Translations under genes and position numbers: made by a program | In this document: positions 6,597 to 15,882 of the stretch, one piece after another | Layout: each line of letters opens with the position of its first letter | How positions within the stretch are numbered: the first letter of the stretch is position 1 | Source: a virus | Strand: one strand, 5' to 3' | Virus record (IMG/VR): IMGVR_UViG_3300010373_000055 | Span: 1-56,732 of that record | DNA length: 56,732 bases | Notes under the pieces: model-generated | Told to the model about the DNA's origin: nothing | Database searches by the model: none | The model's input: only the letters and a program-made list of their open reading frames with translations

Positions 6597-8030
6597 ATGT
6601 CGAGCGTTCTTAGTCGTGTCGCTGATTTTCTTGATCCTCTCCCGGTGGAACCTATCCGGGAGTGGATACAGACACGGCTCAAAGAGCATGTGTGGAAAAA
6701 GCAGGTGGAGATATGCGAGAGCGTCGAACGGAACCGATTCACAGCGGTCCAGTAGGCACACGGTACAGGGAAGTCATTTATCGCCAGTCGGATTTGCGCC
6801 GCGTGGTTGGACAGGTACGCTCCTGGCGAGGCGTTCGTAGTGACAAGCGCACCAAGCGACAAACAGGTAAAAGCAATATTGTGGAGGGAGATAGGACGTG
6901 CACACCGAAAGGGTAATCTTGAGGGAAGGATTACTCTGGACGCCAATTGGTACATCGGTGACGAAATCGTTGCTTATGGTCGCAAGCCTCAGGACCTTAC
7001 GGACCCTAACGAGGCGATGCAGGCGTTTCAGGGAATCCATGCCCGCTATGTACTTGTGGTGCTCGATGAGGCTTGTGGTGTACCTCCTTGGCTGTGGGTT
7101 GCAGCCGAATCCCTTGTCACAAACGCCAACAGCCGAATACTTGCGATTGGGAACCCGGATGACCCATCATCTGAGTTTGAGAAAAACTGTCGCCCTGGAA
7201 GCGGTTGGCATAATATCAAGATTTCAGCGTTTGATCTACCGTGGAACACTGGCGAGGTTATACCACCAAGCTTAGAAGATTTGCTCACAGGTCAGATGTG
7301 GGTGGAAGAGCGCAAACGTAAGTGGGGCGAGGAAAGCCCATATTACATTTCCAAGGTCCTGGGTTGTTTCCCGGAGGTCGCAGACGACACACTCATCTCG
7401 CCCGCGATGATCCGGGCGGCACACGAATACGAAACTCAGCACTCGCTGGAGTTTGGTGTAATGGGAGCCGACATCGCGCGGCTAGGCAAGGACCGCACTT
7501 GTGTATACCACAACCGTGGGGGAGAGGTACGCAAGATATACGAGGTCCACAAGCAGTTGACGGACAAGACTGGTGGCAAGCTGATGGCGCTACTGCGGCA
7601 GTTCGCAAATCGTGTACCAATGCAGATAGACGCCATTGGACTCGGAGCTACAGTTTACGACTTCATGAACGCAGTTGGTGCAAACGTGGTGCCATTCGTG
7701 GGAAGCGAAAAAGCACACGTCCGGCCCGACCGCTTCAAGAACAGGCGCGCGGAGGGTTACTGGAATCTGCGCGGCCTCATGGAGGAAGGACTAATTGATC
7801 TAGACCCAGCTGATGAAGATTTAGCTGCTGAGTTGTGCAATATCAAGTTCTGGCACGACACGGCTGGCAGGGTACAGATTGAGACAAAGGAGGAATTAGA
7901 AAAACGAGGATTACCATCACCAGACAACGCGGACGCAGCGATGATGAGTTGCGTGCGGCCACCGGAGTTTTACGTTGATCCTGACCCGTTGCCAAGTTTG
8001 ACGGGCGACCTACTAGACATGCCAATGTAA
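6597..8030 (+). CDS. terL: terminase large subunit, interrupted by an in-frame TAG
   Basis: The packaging motor ATPase and nuclease. Reading one frame from ATG 6597 (CGGAG upstream) gives 52 residues ending RFTAVQ, then TAG at 6753-6755, then AHGTGKS, the Walker A loop, without any frame change. Walker B (VLVVLDEACG, about residues 152-161) and the nuclease core (GADIARLGKD near 291, a late NADAAMM) follow, so the total of about 477 codons is normal for the family. Homologues commonly have a small residue such as Ser where TAG stands, so TCG to TAG is a simple explanation. As written, translation restarting at TTG 6807 would lack Walker A and be inactive. Confidence 0.85.
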
Positions 8031-8046
8031 GGAAAGTGGAGGAGCA

Positions 8047-8241
8047 ATGCCCAAAAAGGTTTTAGAGACCAAGCCGTTTTACCTCTCATCTGAGTTCTAT
8101 GTGCTCATTGGCGCAGGGATTCAGACAGTAATCAATGGAGCACACGACCCCAAGAGCTTGATTCTGAACGGAATCGCAGCCATCTACGCAATCTCACGTG
8201 GACTCGCCAAGAGCTGCGTTTCACACACGACTGGACAGTAA
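8047..8241 (+). CDS. small hydrophobic protein, possible membrane protein
   Basis: A 64-residue protein with two moderately hydrophobic stretches (FYVLIGAGIQTVI and ILNGIAAIYAISRGLAK). Comparable small proteins next to lysis or structural genes are sometimes annotated as holin-like, but the hydrophobicity is marginal and I do not assert that. GGAGGAG lies just before ATG 8047. It directly follows the terminase. Confidence 0.45.
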   Translation: MPKKVLETKPFYLSSEFYVLIGAGIQTVINGAHDPKSLILNGIAAIYAISRGLAKSCVSHTTGQ

Positions 8242-8243
8242 CC

Positions 8244-8465
8244 ATGGCTTTCCTGCGACAGAGCATAGACAAGAAGGAGCGAGTAGCTGGCCTGCTCGAA
8301 GCTGTAGACGACGGCGGGCAGGTGCTCGCCAAAGGCCGCTTAGAGCTAGAGCTTGTGCTGGGTGCATCCCGGCATGGGTCTGTAGCGTTTGTCACAGCAG
8401 AGGGCGCAGGACCACCAGCAGCAGGACATCGCGCCGCGCTTGCGGGAGACGCACTGTTTGGCTAG
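8244..8465 (+). CDS. hypothetical protein, 73 aa
   Basis: It begins MAFLRQSIDKKERVAGLL and ends in an Ala/Gly-rich stretch with noticeably higher GC than its neighbours. No family is recognised. It starts two bases after the preceding stop. The GC-rich 3' part could mark a recent acquisition or just low complexity. Confidence 0.4.
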   Translation: MAFLRQSIDKKERVAGLLEAVDDGGQVLAKGRLELELVLGASRHGSVAFVTAEGAGPPAAGHRAALAGDALFG

Positions 8466-8478
8466 GAGCCCAAAAACC

Positions 8479-8817
8479 ATGATAGTACCAGCCACCGAAA
8501 ATCTACCGGCCATCACAGTTGGAGGAACGTGGGAAGTCACGTTTCAGCTTTGGGTCGATAAATACCACAAAGCAAAGTTCAATGCGACAGGGTGGACGTT
8601 TAGCCTTGTCCTCAAGACAGTAAAAACTTTGGTGTCTGGTAATGGTCTGGGAATCAACCCTGCCGAAGGGTTCATTGTAGCGGAATTGACAAAAGCAGAA
8701 ACCGAATCGGAGCCAATCGCAGGGCTCGATGAAATAGCTTACTACCTGAAGATGGAAAACGCAGAAGGCAAACCCCAGTACCCGCTAAAAGGCGTCGTGC
8801 CGATAAACATACCATGA
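8479..8817 (+). CDS. hypothetical virion-associated protein, 112 aa
   Basis: A beta-rich protein (ITVGGTWEVTFQLWVDKY; FSLVLKTVKTL) typical in texture of small phage structural or baseplate-upper-protein-like domains. I chose ATG 8479; the in-frame sequence upstream to 8389 overlaps the previous gene and looks like its shadow. It overlaps the next gene as ATGA. Function unknown. Confidence 0.5.
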   Translation: MIVPATENLPAITVGGTWEVTFQLWVDKYHKAKFNATGWTFSLVLKTVKTLVSGNGLGINPAEGFIVAELTKAETESEPIAGLDEIAYYLKMENAEGKPQYPLKGVVPINIP

Positions 8818-9047
8818 GCGAACCACTAGATATCATAATCTCCTCGCCACCTGTTATCAGCGTCAATCTCGAACCGCTTGCTGAGATTGAGGTTGGTATC
8901 GGTGGACCGGAAGGAGCCAACTCGAAGCCCGGCACTGTGTACTTGGCGGCAGGACAGACAGAACCAAAATTGCCTGGACCGTTCGTTTGGTTGCAGACAG
9001 ATGGTAAAGAAAAAATCAAAGCGATCTGGACAGAAGGAATAGTGTAA
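8814..9047 (+). CDS. hypothetical protein, 77 aa
   Basis: A short beta-rich protein with a GGPEGANSKPGTVYLAAGQT segment. It lies between two putative structural genes, with overlaps on both sides, so it probably belongs to the same virion-protein operon. No family is recognised. Confidence 0.45.
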   Translation: MSEPLDIIISSPPVISVNLEPLAEIEVGIGGPEGANSKPGTVYLAAGQTEPKLPGPFVWLQTDGKEKIKAIWTEGIV

Positions 9048-9865
9048 TGGCTGTCAAAATCGGCCCACTAATAATATCCAAGGCGGAAGATACATTTTTT
9101 GAAGGCTCCATGAAAGCTGTTGCTGAAACGGTGGTAATGGAAGTCATCAAAGGCATGAACCTTGTGTCGTTTTTCTTCTCGGGAGAATATAACACGGCCA
9201 CGGCAGTCGTTGAGTGCTCATACAATGAAGGTAAAACCTACATGGCGCTTATGGGTGCCAACACGGGAAGTGGCACAAGCACGTCAACTGCTCTGTCCGC
9301 ACAGACCAACACTCCGATCGGTTGGGAGGCAGCGATCCCGCCTGGAGTAACGCATGTGCGGGCGCGCTGTACGATTTTGACAAGTGGTACGATCAACGTG
9401 AAGATAACGCAGGGTGCCGGTTACTACGAGCCAGTTATCGGACTTGTCAACGGAACACTATCGGCAGCTGGTGCTGTAATTGGAGGAGTATTCGCTCCGG
9501 GCCAGTGGACCGATATTTCCAGCACGAACTTGACAAAAGGTTCGAGCATGGCAACTCCGGGAAGCGTAGACCTTGCGGTAGTAGCGACTGCTACGGCTTT
9601 TACTAACACCAGCATTGGTGTGGGAGAGGTACGACTGAGCGCTACTGCGAACTGTAAAGGCACGCTGTATTTGGAAGTAAGTAGGGACAACGCATTATTC
9701 AAGAAGATCAAGAGCGTCGAACTAGCGCAGGCCGTTGGCTGTGAATACTATGCGGAGATAGTCCATAAACCGTCAGTGCGATGGGTGCGGGCGGCATTTA
9801 CAAATGGCTTCGAAGCCGAACAGACATTTTTTATGTGTCAGATGATGAGGGTAGGCATAGCATGA
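9047..9865 (+). CDS. putative structural protein with two beta domains
   Basis: A 272-residue protein built from two beta-sandwich-like halves. Each half has a pattern of extended strands and an aromatic-rich exposed segment: first VSFFFSGEYNTATAVVECS and HVRARCTIL, then EVRLSATANCKGTLYLEVS and RWVRAAFT. A Gly/Ala/Ser-rich linker (about residues 130-165) separates them. This suggests a head or tail decoration or fibre protein. No enzyme motif is visible. It overlaps the lysin gene as ATGA. Confidence 0.5.
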   Translation: MAVKIGPLIISKAEDTFFEGSMKAVAETVVMEVIKGMNLVSFFFSGEYNTATAVVECSYNEGKTYMALMGANTGSGTSTSTALSAQTNTPIGWEAAIPPGVTHVRARCTILTSGTINVKITQGAGYYEPVIGLVNGTLSAAGAVIGGVFAPGQWTDISSTNLTKGSSMATPGSVDLAVVATATAFTNTSIGVGEVRLSATANCKGTLYLEVSRDNALFKKIKSVELAQAVGCEYYAEIVHKPSVRWVRAAFTNGFEAEQTFFMCQMMRVGIA

Positions 9866-10863
9866 AAACAATTAGATTCATATTACCGGGGTTACTTACA
9901 GCCAGCTTGGCATTTAGCGCTTGTGGTGAAAAGGAAACGCCGGAACACAAGGCATTGAAGCAGAGCCAGCAGTCTTGTCCGAGCGCAGCAGCAGGCAACG
10001 GGGCAATGGGTGTCTGTGCACCAGTCAAAATCAAGCAGGGCTTAGCAGCGCCACAGAGTAAGCGCTTTGGAGCGTTTCTCTCGCACGCAATCCAGTATCC
10101 AGATTTGAGCAACAATGATCCCGTGTCATGCCGAGGCATGGCAAGGATAAAGGCGCACGGACACCCAGGTGTAATTTTGAAGGCTAACCAGGGAACAGGA
10201 TTTATAGATGCCACATTTATCGGTATGGCTAAGTGTGCCCGCGCGCTTGGAATGGCAGTCGGCGGTTACGATTTCGTTTCATCCTATAATGCCTCTGAGG
10301 CTTACACTTTTATCAACCGACTCCGAGCCGCAGGAATCACACGTAACACTAGACGAACATTCCCGCCCACGCTTGACGTAGAGTACGGGGCGTTCAATTA
10401 TGCAGGATTAGAACACATGGTGCACATACTAAGGAGGACATATGGAAGGGTCAATATTTATAACGGCCAGTGGTACTACACGCCGCACGCTGGTTGTCGG
10501 TGGGTGCGAGGTACAACTGCATGGCTGGCTGGATATCCCAGCGCTCCGATCCCATGTGGGGTCCCGCGCAGTGCTTACAACTCACATCAGTTCTCCTCCA
10601 CTGCCTATAACGGGGCACTTTCGGGGGATATGAGCCTGTGGTTACGGAATACCAGCGCTTTTCAGACCTTTACCCAGCAGTCAGTACCTCACCCAACAAA
10701 AAATACAAGAGCAAAATTGATCGCGCAGCGTGAAGTAATTCGCGCTTTGATTCGCAAGCACAATTGCAAACCAGGACCACCTAAACCAATTACCTACCGG
10801 CACGCTTGTAAGGCATGGATCGCTAAAGGCGCCAAGATCAACCGCGAATTGAGGAACGCATGA
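9862..10863 (+). CDS. GH25 lysozyme-type endolysin with N-terminal export signal
   Basis: A 333-residue enzyme. Residues 1-21 (MKTIRFILPGLLTASLAFSA, then Cys-21) form a signal peptide with a loose lipobox. The GH25 domain follows: YPDLSNND (Asp-81), ILKANQGTGFID (residues 105-116), PTLDVE (Asp-172 and Glu-174, the usual catalytic region), IYNGQWYY, then a late GDMSLWL. GH25 enzymes hydrolyse the MurNAc-GlcNAc bond of peptidoglycan. An endolysin with its own export signal would not strictly need a holin for transport. I chose ATG 9862, which overlaps the preceding stop; the upstream in-frame start at 9781 would bury the signal. Confidence 0.8.
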   Translation: MKTIRFILPGLLTASLAFSACGEKETPEHKALKQSQQSCPSAAAGNGAMGVCAPVKIKQGLAAPQSKRFGAFLSHAIQYPDLSNNDPVSCRGMARIKAHGHPGVILKANQGTGFIDATFIGMAKCARALGMAVGGYDFVSSYNASEAYTFINRLRAAGITRNTRRTFPPTLDVEYGAFNYAGLEHMVHILRRTYGRVNIYNGQWYYTPHAGCRWVRGTTAWLAGYPSAPIPCGVPRSAYNSHQFSSTAYNGALSGDMSLWLRNTSAFQTFTQQSVPHPTKNTRAKLIAQREVIRALIRKHNCKPGPPKPITYRHACKAWIAKGAKINRELRNA

Positions 10864-11705
10864 CACCTACAGATGGTGGTTTGCATTTGGGTAAGAAGCC
10901 AGCGAGCTTCGATAAGCGCGATACGCTCTGGTCTGATTTTCGTCCTGGGCTAGTGCGCGCAGGTCTCCTGCCAAAAATACCGACTATACCGTGGGGTCAT
11001 GGAAATGACTTCTTAGGTGAAGAGTGGATGATGTTGGGCAATGGTCCTGACGAGTCTGTAGCGCCCGGATTCGATGGCTGCGGGGACTGTGCGTGGGCCG
11101 GACCTGCGCATGAGCATATGGCATTTGCCCGCAATGCAGTCAACGCCATACCGCCGTTCAAAGGTGACTGTGTTGTAACTGAATATGAACGGTACAGTGG
11201 ATTCAAACGTGAGACACTAGAAAATGACAACGGAACTGATTTGCATGAGCTATGCAAATGGCGCCAGAAGAAGGGCATCACGGATGACAATGGTGCAAAG
11301 CACTTCATTGGAGATTACATCTTTGGCGAGCCTCGCAACGTGCAGGACTTGCTGGAGATTGCTTATCTCTTTGAGTGTGCTGGAATTGGGATTGAATTTC
11401 CCGATACCGCCGACGCGCAGTTTGCACGCAATAAGCCTTGGTCGTATGTCGGCGGCTACCAGATCATAGGTGGGCACTACATACCTGTAATGGGAAGGCC
11501 AAGGGAAGGTGTTACCGCTCTCATCACTTGGGCACGTCGGCAGCTTATGACGTATAAGTTCTTTGAACACTTCAATGATGAGATCATCGCCTATGTTACC
11601 CAGGAGATGTTCAACAAAGTAACAGGCAAGACGTGGGAGGGACACAAAGCGGAACAGCTAGAGGAATATCTCCATCTGGTTGCGAAAGCGAAGATGAACG
11701 CATAA
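10860..11705 (+). CDS. papain-like cysteine peptidase, probable lysis or virion enzyme
   Basis: A 281-residue protein with the layout of a phage papain-like peptidase: DGCGDCAWAGPAHEHMAF (nucleophile Cys and helix, about residues 72-89), GGHYIPVMGR (likely catalytic His, about 199-208), and a late TYKFFEHFNDEII. It follows the GH25 endolysin with an ATGA overlap, so cleavage of peptide cross-links or processing of a virion protein are both possible. The family assignment rests on spacing and local motifs and is less certain than the lysozyme. Confidence 0.55.
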   Translation: MTPTDGGLHLGKKPASFDKRDTLWSDFRPGLVRAGLLPKIPTIPWGHGNDFLGEEWMMLGNGPDESVAPGFDGCGDCAWAGPAHEHMAFARNAVNAIPPFKGDCVVTEYERYSGFKRETLENDNGTDLHELCKWRQKKGITDDNGAKHFIGDYIFGEPRNVQDLLEIAYLFECAGIGIEFPDTADAQFARNKPWSYVGGYQIIGGHYIPVMGRPREGVTALITWARRQLMTYKFFEHFNDEIIAYVTQEMFNKVTGKTWEGHKAEQLEEYLHLVAKAKMNA

Positions 11706-12070
11706 TGGGAATGGATTGGCATACAACCCGAGAGTTGCACAAGGTAAGACGTGAAATCAAAGAACTCAGAGAGGTAATTGATATAGTCATGAGCGAACTC
11801 CAGGACACAATTGTAGCGTTTGAAAACCTCAAGACAGACTTGGCGAGCAAGTTTACAGAAATCAAAGATGAGATCAACCTGCTTGCGCAGGAACACAACA
11901 TCCCCGCAGAAAAACTCGAAGCCCTGCGTGGAATGGTGAAAGACCTTGACGACGCCGTGACAGGGTTCAAAGCCACTCCAGAAGAGGCCAAAAAAGAAGA
12001 ACCCGAAACCAAAACAGAACCGCCAGCCGAACCGACGGAAGAAAAACCCGCGCCCACGGAAGGCGAATAA
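11705..12070 (+). CDS. coiled-coil protein with acidic Pro/Glu tail
   Basis: A 121-residue protein. Residues 8-80 are a regular heptad-like helix (LHKVRREIKELREVIDIVM) and the C-terminus is a disordered run of Glu, Pro, Lys and Thr. I chose ATG 11705 for the TAATG overlap with the peptidase gene. Such proteins before the portal can be scaffolding-like or virion-associated; no family is recognised. Confidence 0.5.
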   Translation: MGMDWHTTRELHKVRREIKELREVIDIVMSELQDTIVAFENLKTDLASKFTEIKDEINLLAQEHNIPAEKLEALRGMVKDLDDAVTGFKATPEEAKKEEPETKTEPPAEPTEEKPAPTEGE

Positions 12071-12076
12071 ACTAAA

Positions 12077-13603
12077 ATGAAGGTAAGGGCAAAAACCCCC
12101 ACGTCTGTGCGTGACATCGTTGCGGCGGCTGGCCCTGAGCTAGTCCGGGAAATATCCGGTGGGGGTATTTTGCCAAAGGAGACAGGTCCGCCCACAAAAG
12201 AGATTGGTGCGCAGACGAGCCTGGGTGTTCTCCCTTGGTCTCAGATGTGGGTGGGTGATCCGCTAGAGGTCGTGCCACAGCTAATGTGGCCGCAGAGTGT
12301 GTGGACCTACGCTGCGATGATGAATGATTCGCAGCTAGATGGGTTACACATAGGCAGTACCATACCAATACGCAGGTATAACTGGTTCATCGACCCGAAT
12401 GGATGTGATCCGAAAGCAGTAAAGAAGCTCGCGGCGGACTTCAATTTACCTCTTGAAGGCGAAGAAGATCAGCCGCGTGGACGCCTGCGCAAGCGCTTTA
12501 GCCATGATAAGCATATGTTCCATGCGTTCAAGGCGCTTGCGTTTGGCTTCTATTACATGGAGACATGCGGGGAAATACAGGATGATGGTCTCTGGCACAT
12601 GACAAAGTTGTCTCCGAGGCCCCCGCTTACCATTATGGACTTCGATATCGACGGTACAGGTGAATTAGTGGCAATTCGCCAGAATATCACGCAGCCAGGC
12701 GTTCCGGTGCAGCCGATTCCCGCGAGTAGGCTTGTGAAGTACATTTGGGAACAGGAGGGCGCAAACTGGACCGGACACAGTATGATGCGCTCTTTGTACC
12801 GAAATTGGCTGATAAAGGACCGTTTGCTCAGGGTAGATGCGCTAAAGCATGAGCGAAATGGCATGGGAATACCAAAGACTAAAGCTGCTCCAGGCGCAAG
12901 CAAAGTCGAGATGGAAGCCCTCAGCCGCGCAGCGCAGCAGGCGAAGGCAGGAGATGTTAGTGGTGTAACACTGCCGGACGGCAGCGATATGGAATTGATG
13001 GGGGTAAAAGGAACGCTGCCGGACACGATTGCCAGCATAAATTACCATGATGAGGCGATGGCGCGCAAGTATTTGATGATGTTTATGCAGCTTGGCTCGA
13101 CATTGCACGGAAGCCGGGCGCTAGGCAGTGAGTTTATTGACTATTTCCAGCTTGCACAGGAGACTTTGGCAAATTGGTATCGAGATACCACTAACGAGGA
13201 TGTAATTGAGGAGAATTGGCTCTGGAACTACGGAGAGACCGACACAGTACCGAGACTAGAATACCACCGCGAAGATGACCCGCTGCTTGCTATCGAACCG
13301 CTCGTCAAATGCGTGGAAAATGGCATTATCCGCGTAGATGACGAACTAGAGGAGACAGTACGCGAAGCTATGGACATATCTAGCTTCAAAGGGCCTGAGA
13401 GAGAGATGAAGCTACCGCCGATGATCTCGAAAACCAATAAAGACTTGCCAATACCTGGAGCACCGTGCACCCCATCGGCTCCAGATGAAGGCGGCGGTAC
13501 GCCTCCCACTGCGGCCACGGCAAGGCGGTTGGGGCGCGTGGGTCGGTGGCGGAAGGGTCTGGCTCGCGCGCTCCAGCCAAATGAGGAGAAAAACGATGCC
13601 TAG
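12077..13603 (+). CDS. portal protein
   Basis: The 508-residue protein matches the size and style of phage portals of the Mu gp29/DUF935 type: an early GDPLEVVPQLMWPQSVWTY, a TIPIRRYNWFIDP segment, HAFKALAFGFYYMETCGEI, and long helical sequence toward residue 350 (LGSTLHGSRALGSEFIDYFQ). Portals form the dodecameric ring through which DNA enters the capsid and on which the terminase docks. The position just before a Mu-I-like protease supports the call. The C-terminal 60 residues are basic and Pro-rich. It overlaps the next gene by eight bases. Confidence 0.75.
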   Translation: MKVRAKTPTSVRDIVAAAGPELVREISGGGILPKETGPPTKEIGAQTSLGVLPWSQMWVGDPLEVVPQLMWPQSVWTYAAMMNDSQLDGLHIGSTIPIRRYNWFIDPNGCDPKAVKKLAADFNLPLEGEEDQPRGRLRKRFSHDKHMFHAFKALAFGFYYMETCGEIQDDGLWHMTKLSPRPPLTIMDFDIDGTGELVAIRQNITQPGVPVQPIPASRLVKYIWEQEGANWTGHSMMRSLYRNWLIKDRLLRVDALKHERNGMGIPKTKAAPGASKVEMEALSRAAQQAKAGDVSGVTLPDGSDMELMGVKGTLPDTIASINYHDEAMARKYLMMFMQLGSTLHGSRALGSEFIDYFQLAQETLANWYRDTTNEDVIEENWLWNYGETDTVPRLEYHREDDPLLAIEPLVKCVENGIIRVDDELEETVREAMDISSFKGPEREMKLPPMISKTNKDLPIPGAPCTPSAPDEGGGTPPTAATARRLGRVGRWRKGLARALQPNEEKNDA

Positions 13604-15086
13604 CAGTTTGGTAACAATCCCCAAAGTCGAGCTAGTTTCCACTGGCGAGTGGGAGACCGCCATGACTGGGACGATTACGATTGTTGAGAAAGACCTCAAA
13701 GCGATTATTGCTAGCTTAGATGATCCTGCGGTCAAGGAGCCACGCCTGATAATTGGGCACACTGAGCTAGATTCTCCCGGTATGACTCCGTATGGTAATG
13801 AAGGGTTTTTTGGAGAGCAGCCATCGCTAGGCAAGTTCACGAACCTACAGCTTACCAATAACTGACAGACAATTTCTGCTGATCTAGTCGGCGTGCCGAA
13901 GTGGCTGGCTGAGATCATGCCCACAGCTTACGCTAGCAGGAGCGTTGAGGTTTGGAGAGATGTTATCTCCGCTACTGGCGCCAAACATAGTGCGATCATG
14001 CCACGTGTTGCTCTGCTAGGTATAAGTCTTCCAGCAGTCGCTACGAATGAGGACTTACAGATTATGTTCTCAGCCGAGGGACCGGAAGGAGTTGAAGTAA
14101 GGTCGGTTGGAGAGAAGGTGGCCGCATCGAGAGGAGTGACTATGCCAAAAATAGTCGCGGCGAGCGTGCAGTATGAGGACGTTCGGCGTGACTTCTACAA
14201 AGACTTTGCCACTGAGGAAAGTGGGCGATATTGGTGGTGGGTTTGTTCAGTGTATGTTGACCCACCACTGCTAATTGTCGATGATGATGAAGAAAACCTA
14301 TGGGCCGTGCCTTATTCAGTCGCAGGCGAGGGCGTCGAGTTCGGAGACCCAGTAAAAGTCAAAGTTCAGTACGCGGAGGATGATGGCGCAATTGCAGCAA
14401 GCGCAGGAGTGGAAAACTTCGATACTGGGCGCAGGTATTCGATGGCTGCAAGTCGGCCACCGGATCGAATCAGAATGGAGACGAACAAAGTGGATCTCAA
14501 AAAGCTCCGCGAGCGCCTTCAGCTGACTGAGGAGCAGTTGCCTGACGACGCAACCGATGAGCAGATAAACGCGGCGCTCGACATCGAGCTTCCCGAGCCA
14601 GAGGTCAAAGAGCCCGAGGCAAAAGAGGATGATGCCAAAACGGAGCCCGCAGAGTAAGTAAAAGAGGCCGTGCCCGAGGGTGAACCTGTCGCCGCTAGCG
14701 GTGTTACGGTTGACCGTGCGGCATGGGAGGAGACTCAGCGGACGATTGCTGATCTCACAAAAGAACGTGAAGAGCGCGTTGGCACAGACGATGTGGATTA
14801 CGTTGCCGCTTGCGTCAAAGAAGGTAAGATTCCGCCCGCCCGACGGGATCATTACATAAAACTAATGGGCAAGGATCGCACAGGCACACGCGAGTTTTTG
14901 GCGAGCCTGGAGGCCGGGGCAATTCCTGTGAAAGGTACAGAGATTGGCACGGCCGAGGACAACGCTGACGGAATTACCGGCGAGGCTTACGAGCTAAACT
15001 GGTTGAATGATGATGAGCGCGACCGTGTAATGGCGGCACGTTCAGGTAAAACGGGTAATCGCCCACGAATCATAGCGGAGGCATAA
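13596..15086 (+). CDS. Mu-I-like capsid maturation protease, with in-frame TGA and TAA
   Basis: One reading frame runs from ATG 13596 (AGGAG upstream) to 15086 but holds TGA at 13863-13865 and TAA at 14655-14657. The segments read as one protein: an N-terminal part with LIIGHTELDSPG and FTNLQLTNN, then, after TGA, QTISADLVGVPKWLAEIMPT, typical of the Mu I-like protease; an acidic Glu/Pro linker; and, after TAA, a scaffold-like end with VKEGKIPPARRDHYI and REFLASLEAGAIPV. In this family the protease trims capsid and scaffold during head maturation. GGA to TGA and GAA to TAA are the simplest repairs. A GTG at 14670 could start a separate scaffold product. Confidence 0.7.
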
Positions 15087-15089
15087 ATT

Positions 15090-15863
15090 ATGCCTGAACT
15101 AGAGTGCATTCCACTCTTTGAATCTGCCGACCGCGTAACGGTTGGCTGTGTCGGAGAAATCAAGGGTAAGAGGTTCGTGGCCCCGGTGGAGCTTCCGCTG
15201 AGCGGTCCCGGTATGCCTCTAGCCGCGCAGGTCGGAGCGTCCGATCCTGTAGACGGTGGAAACCTCATGTGTGCGACGTGCCCTGCCGGTGCAAGGGCTC
15301 TCGGAGTTAGCACATGGACTGGCAAGGAAGCTGAAAAGATAGGTGCAATCACTGAGGGTATTGTGCCGGTAACGGCAGGAGAAAACCTGGAAACAGGTGA
15401 AGAGATATCCGTTGGTGCAGAAGGCAAGGCGGTAAAAGCAGCGGCCACGAACGCGACCGCAGCTAGCATCGAAATCATGAAAGTCGCGGAAGGTAACGGC
15501 ATCAAGCTAACTGCTGTAAAACCTGGACCTTCGGAACTCAAAGTGATCGTGACGATGACGGGTAAAGAAACTGCCTTCACCGTCAAAACCGCCGCCAAAG
15601 TAATGACAATAAACCTACCGACCAACAAAGAAGAAAAATCAACCGTGACGGCAGCGGAATTGATTGCACTTCTGAATGCAAACTCGGTTGCATTGGAAAG
15701 CGTTTTCGCGGCCAATGCAAAAACCTCCAAAGGCGCGTTCCTGACGGAAGCCGTCGCTGAAACAGCGGCACTTGCAGGAGGCACGGCGGCAAACACACCT
15801 GTTGGTTTGGTTTGCATTGGCGCTACGTCCGGCAACGATGCTTACGTCAAGCTGCACTGCTAG
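15090..15863 (+). CDS. DUF2190-like capsid decoration protein with an inserted domain
   Basis: A 257-residue protein. The outer parts look like the small DUF2190 head-decoration fold: DRVTVGCVGEIKGKRFV at the N-terminus, GIVPVTAGENLETGEEISVG in the middle, and TPVGLVCIGATSGNDAYVKL at the end. Between residues about 110 and 225 sits an extra module (GIKLTAVKPGPSELKVIVTM; VMTINLPTNKEEKSTVTAAE) of the type often seen inserted in phage capsid and tail proteins. It would bind the outside of the capsid next to the major capsid protein encoded immediately downstream. Confidence 0.6.
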   Translation: MPELECIPLFESADRVTVGCVGEIKGKRFVAPVELPLSGPGMPLAAQVGASDPVDGGNLMCATCPAGARALGVSTWTGKEAEKIGAITEGIVPVTAGENLETGEEISVGAEGKAVKAAATNATAASIEIMKVAEGNGIKLTAVKPGPSELKVIVTMTGKETAFTVKTAAKVMTINLPTNKEEKSTVTAAELIALLNANSVALESVFAANAKTSKGAFLTEAVAETAALAGGTAANTPVGLVCIGATSGNDAYVKLHC

Positions 15864-15882
15864 GAAGGATGTGAATAACTAA

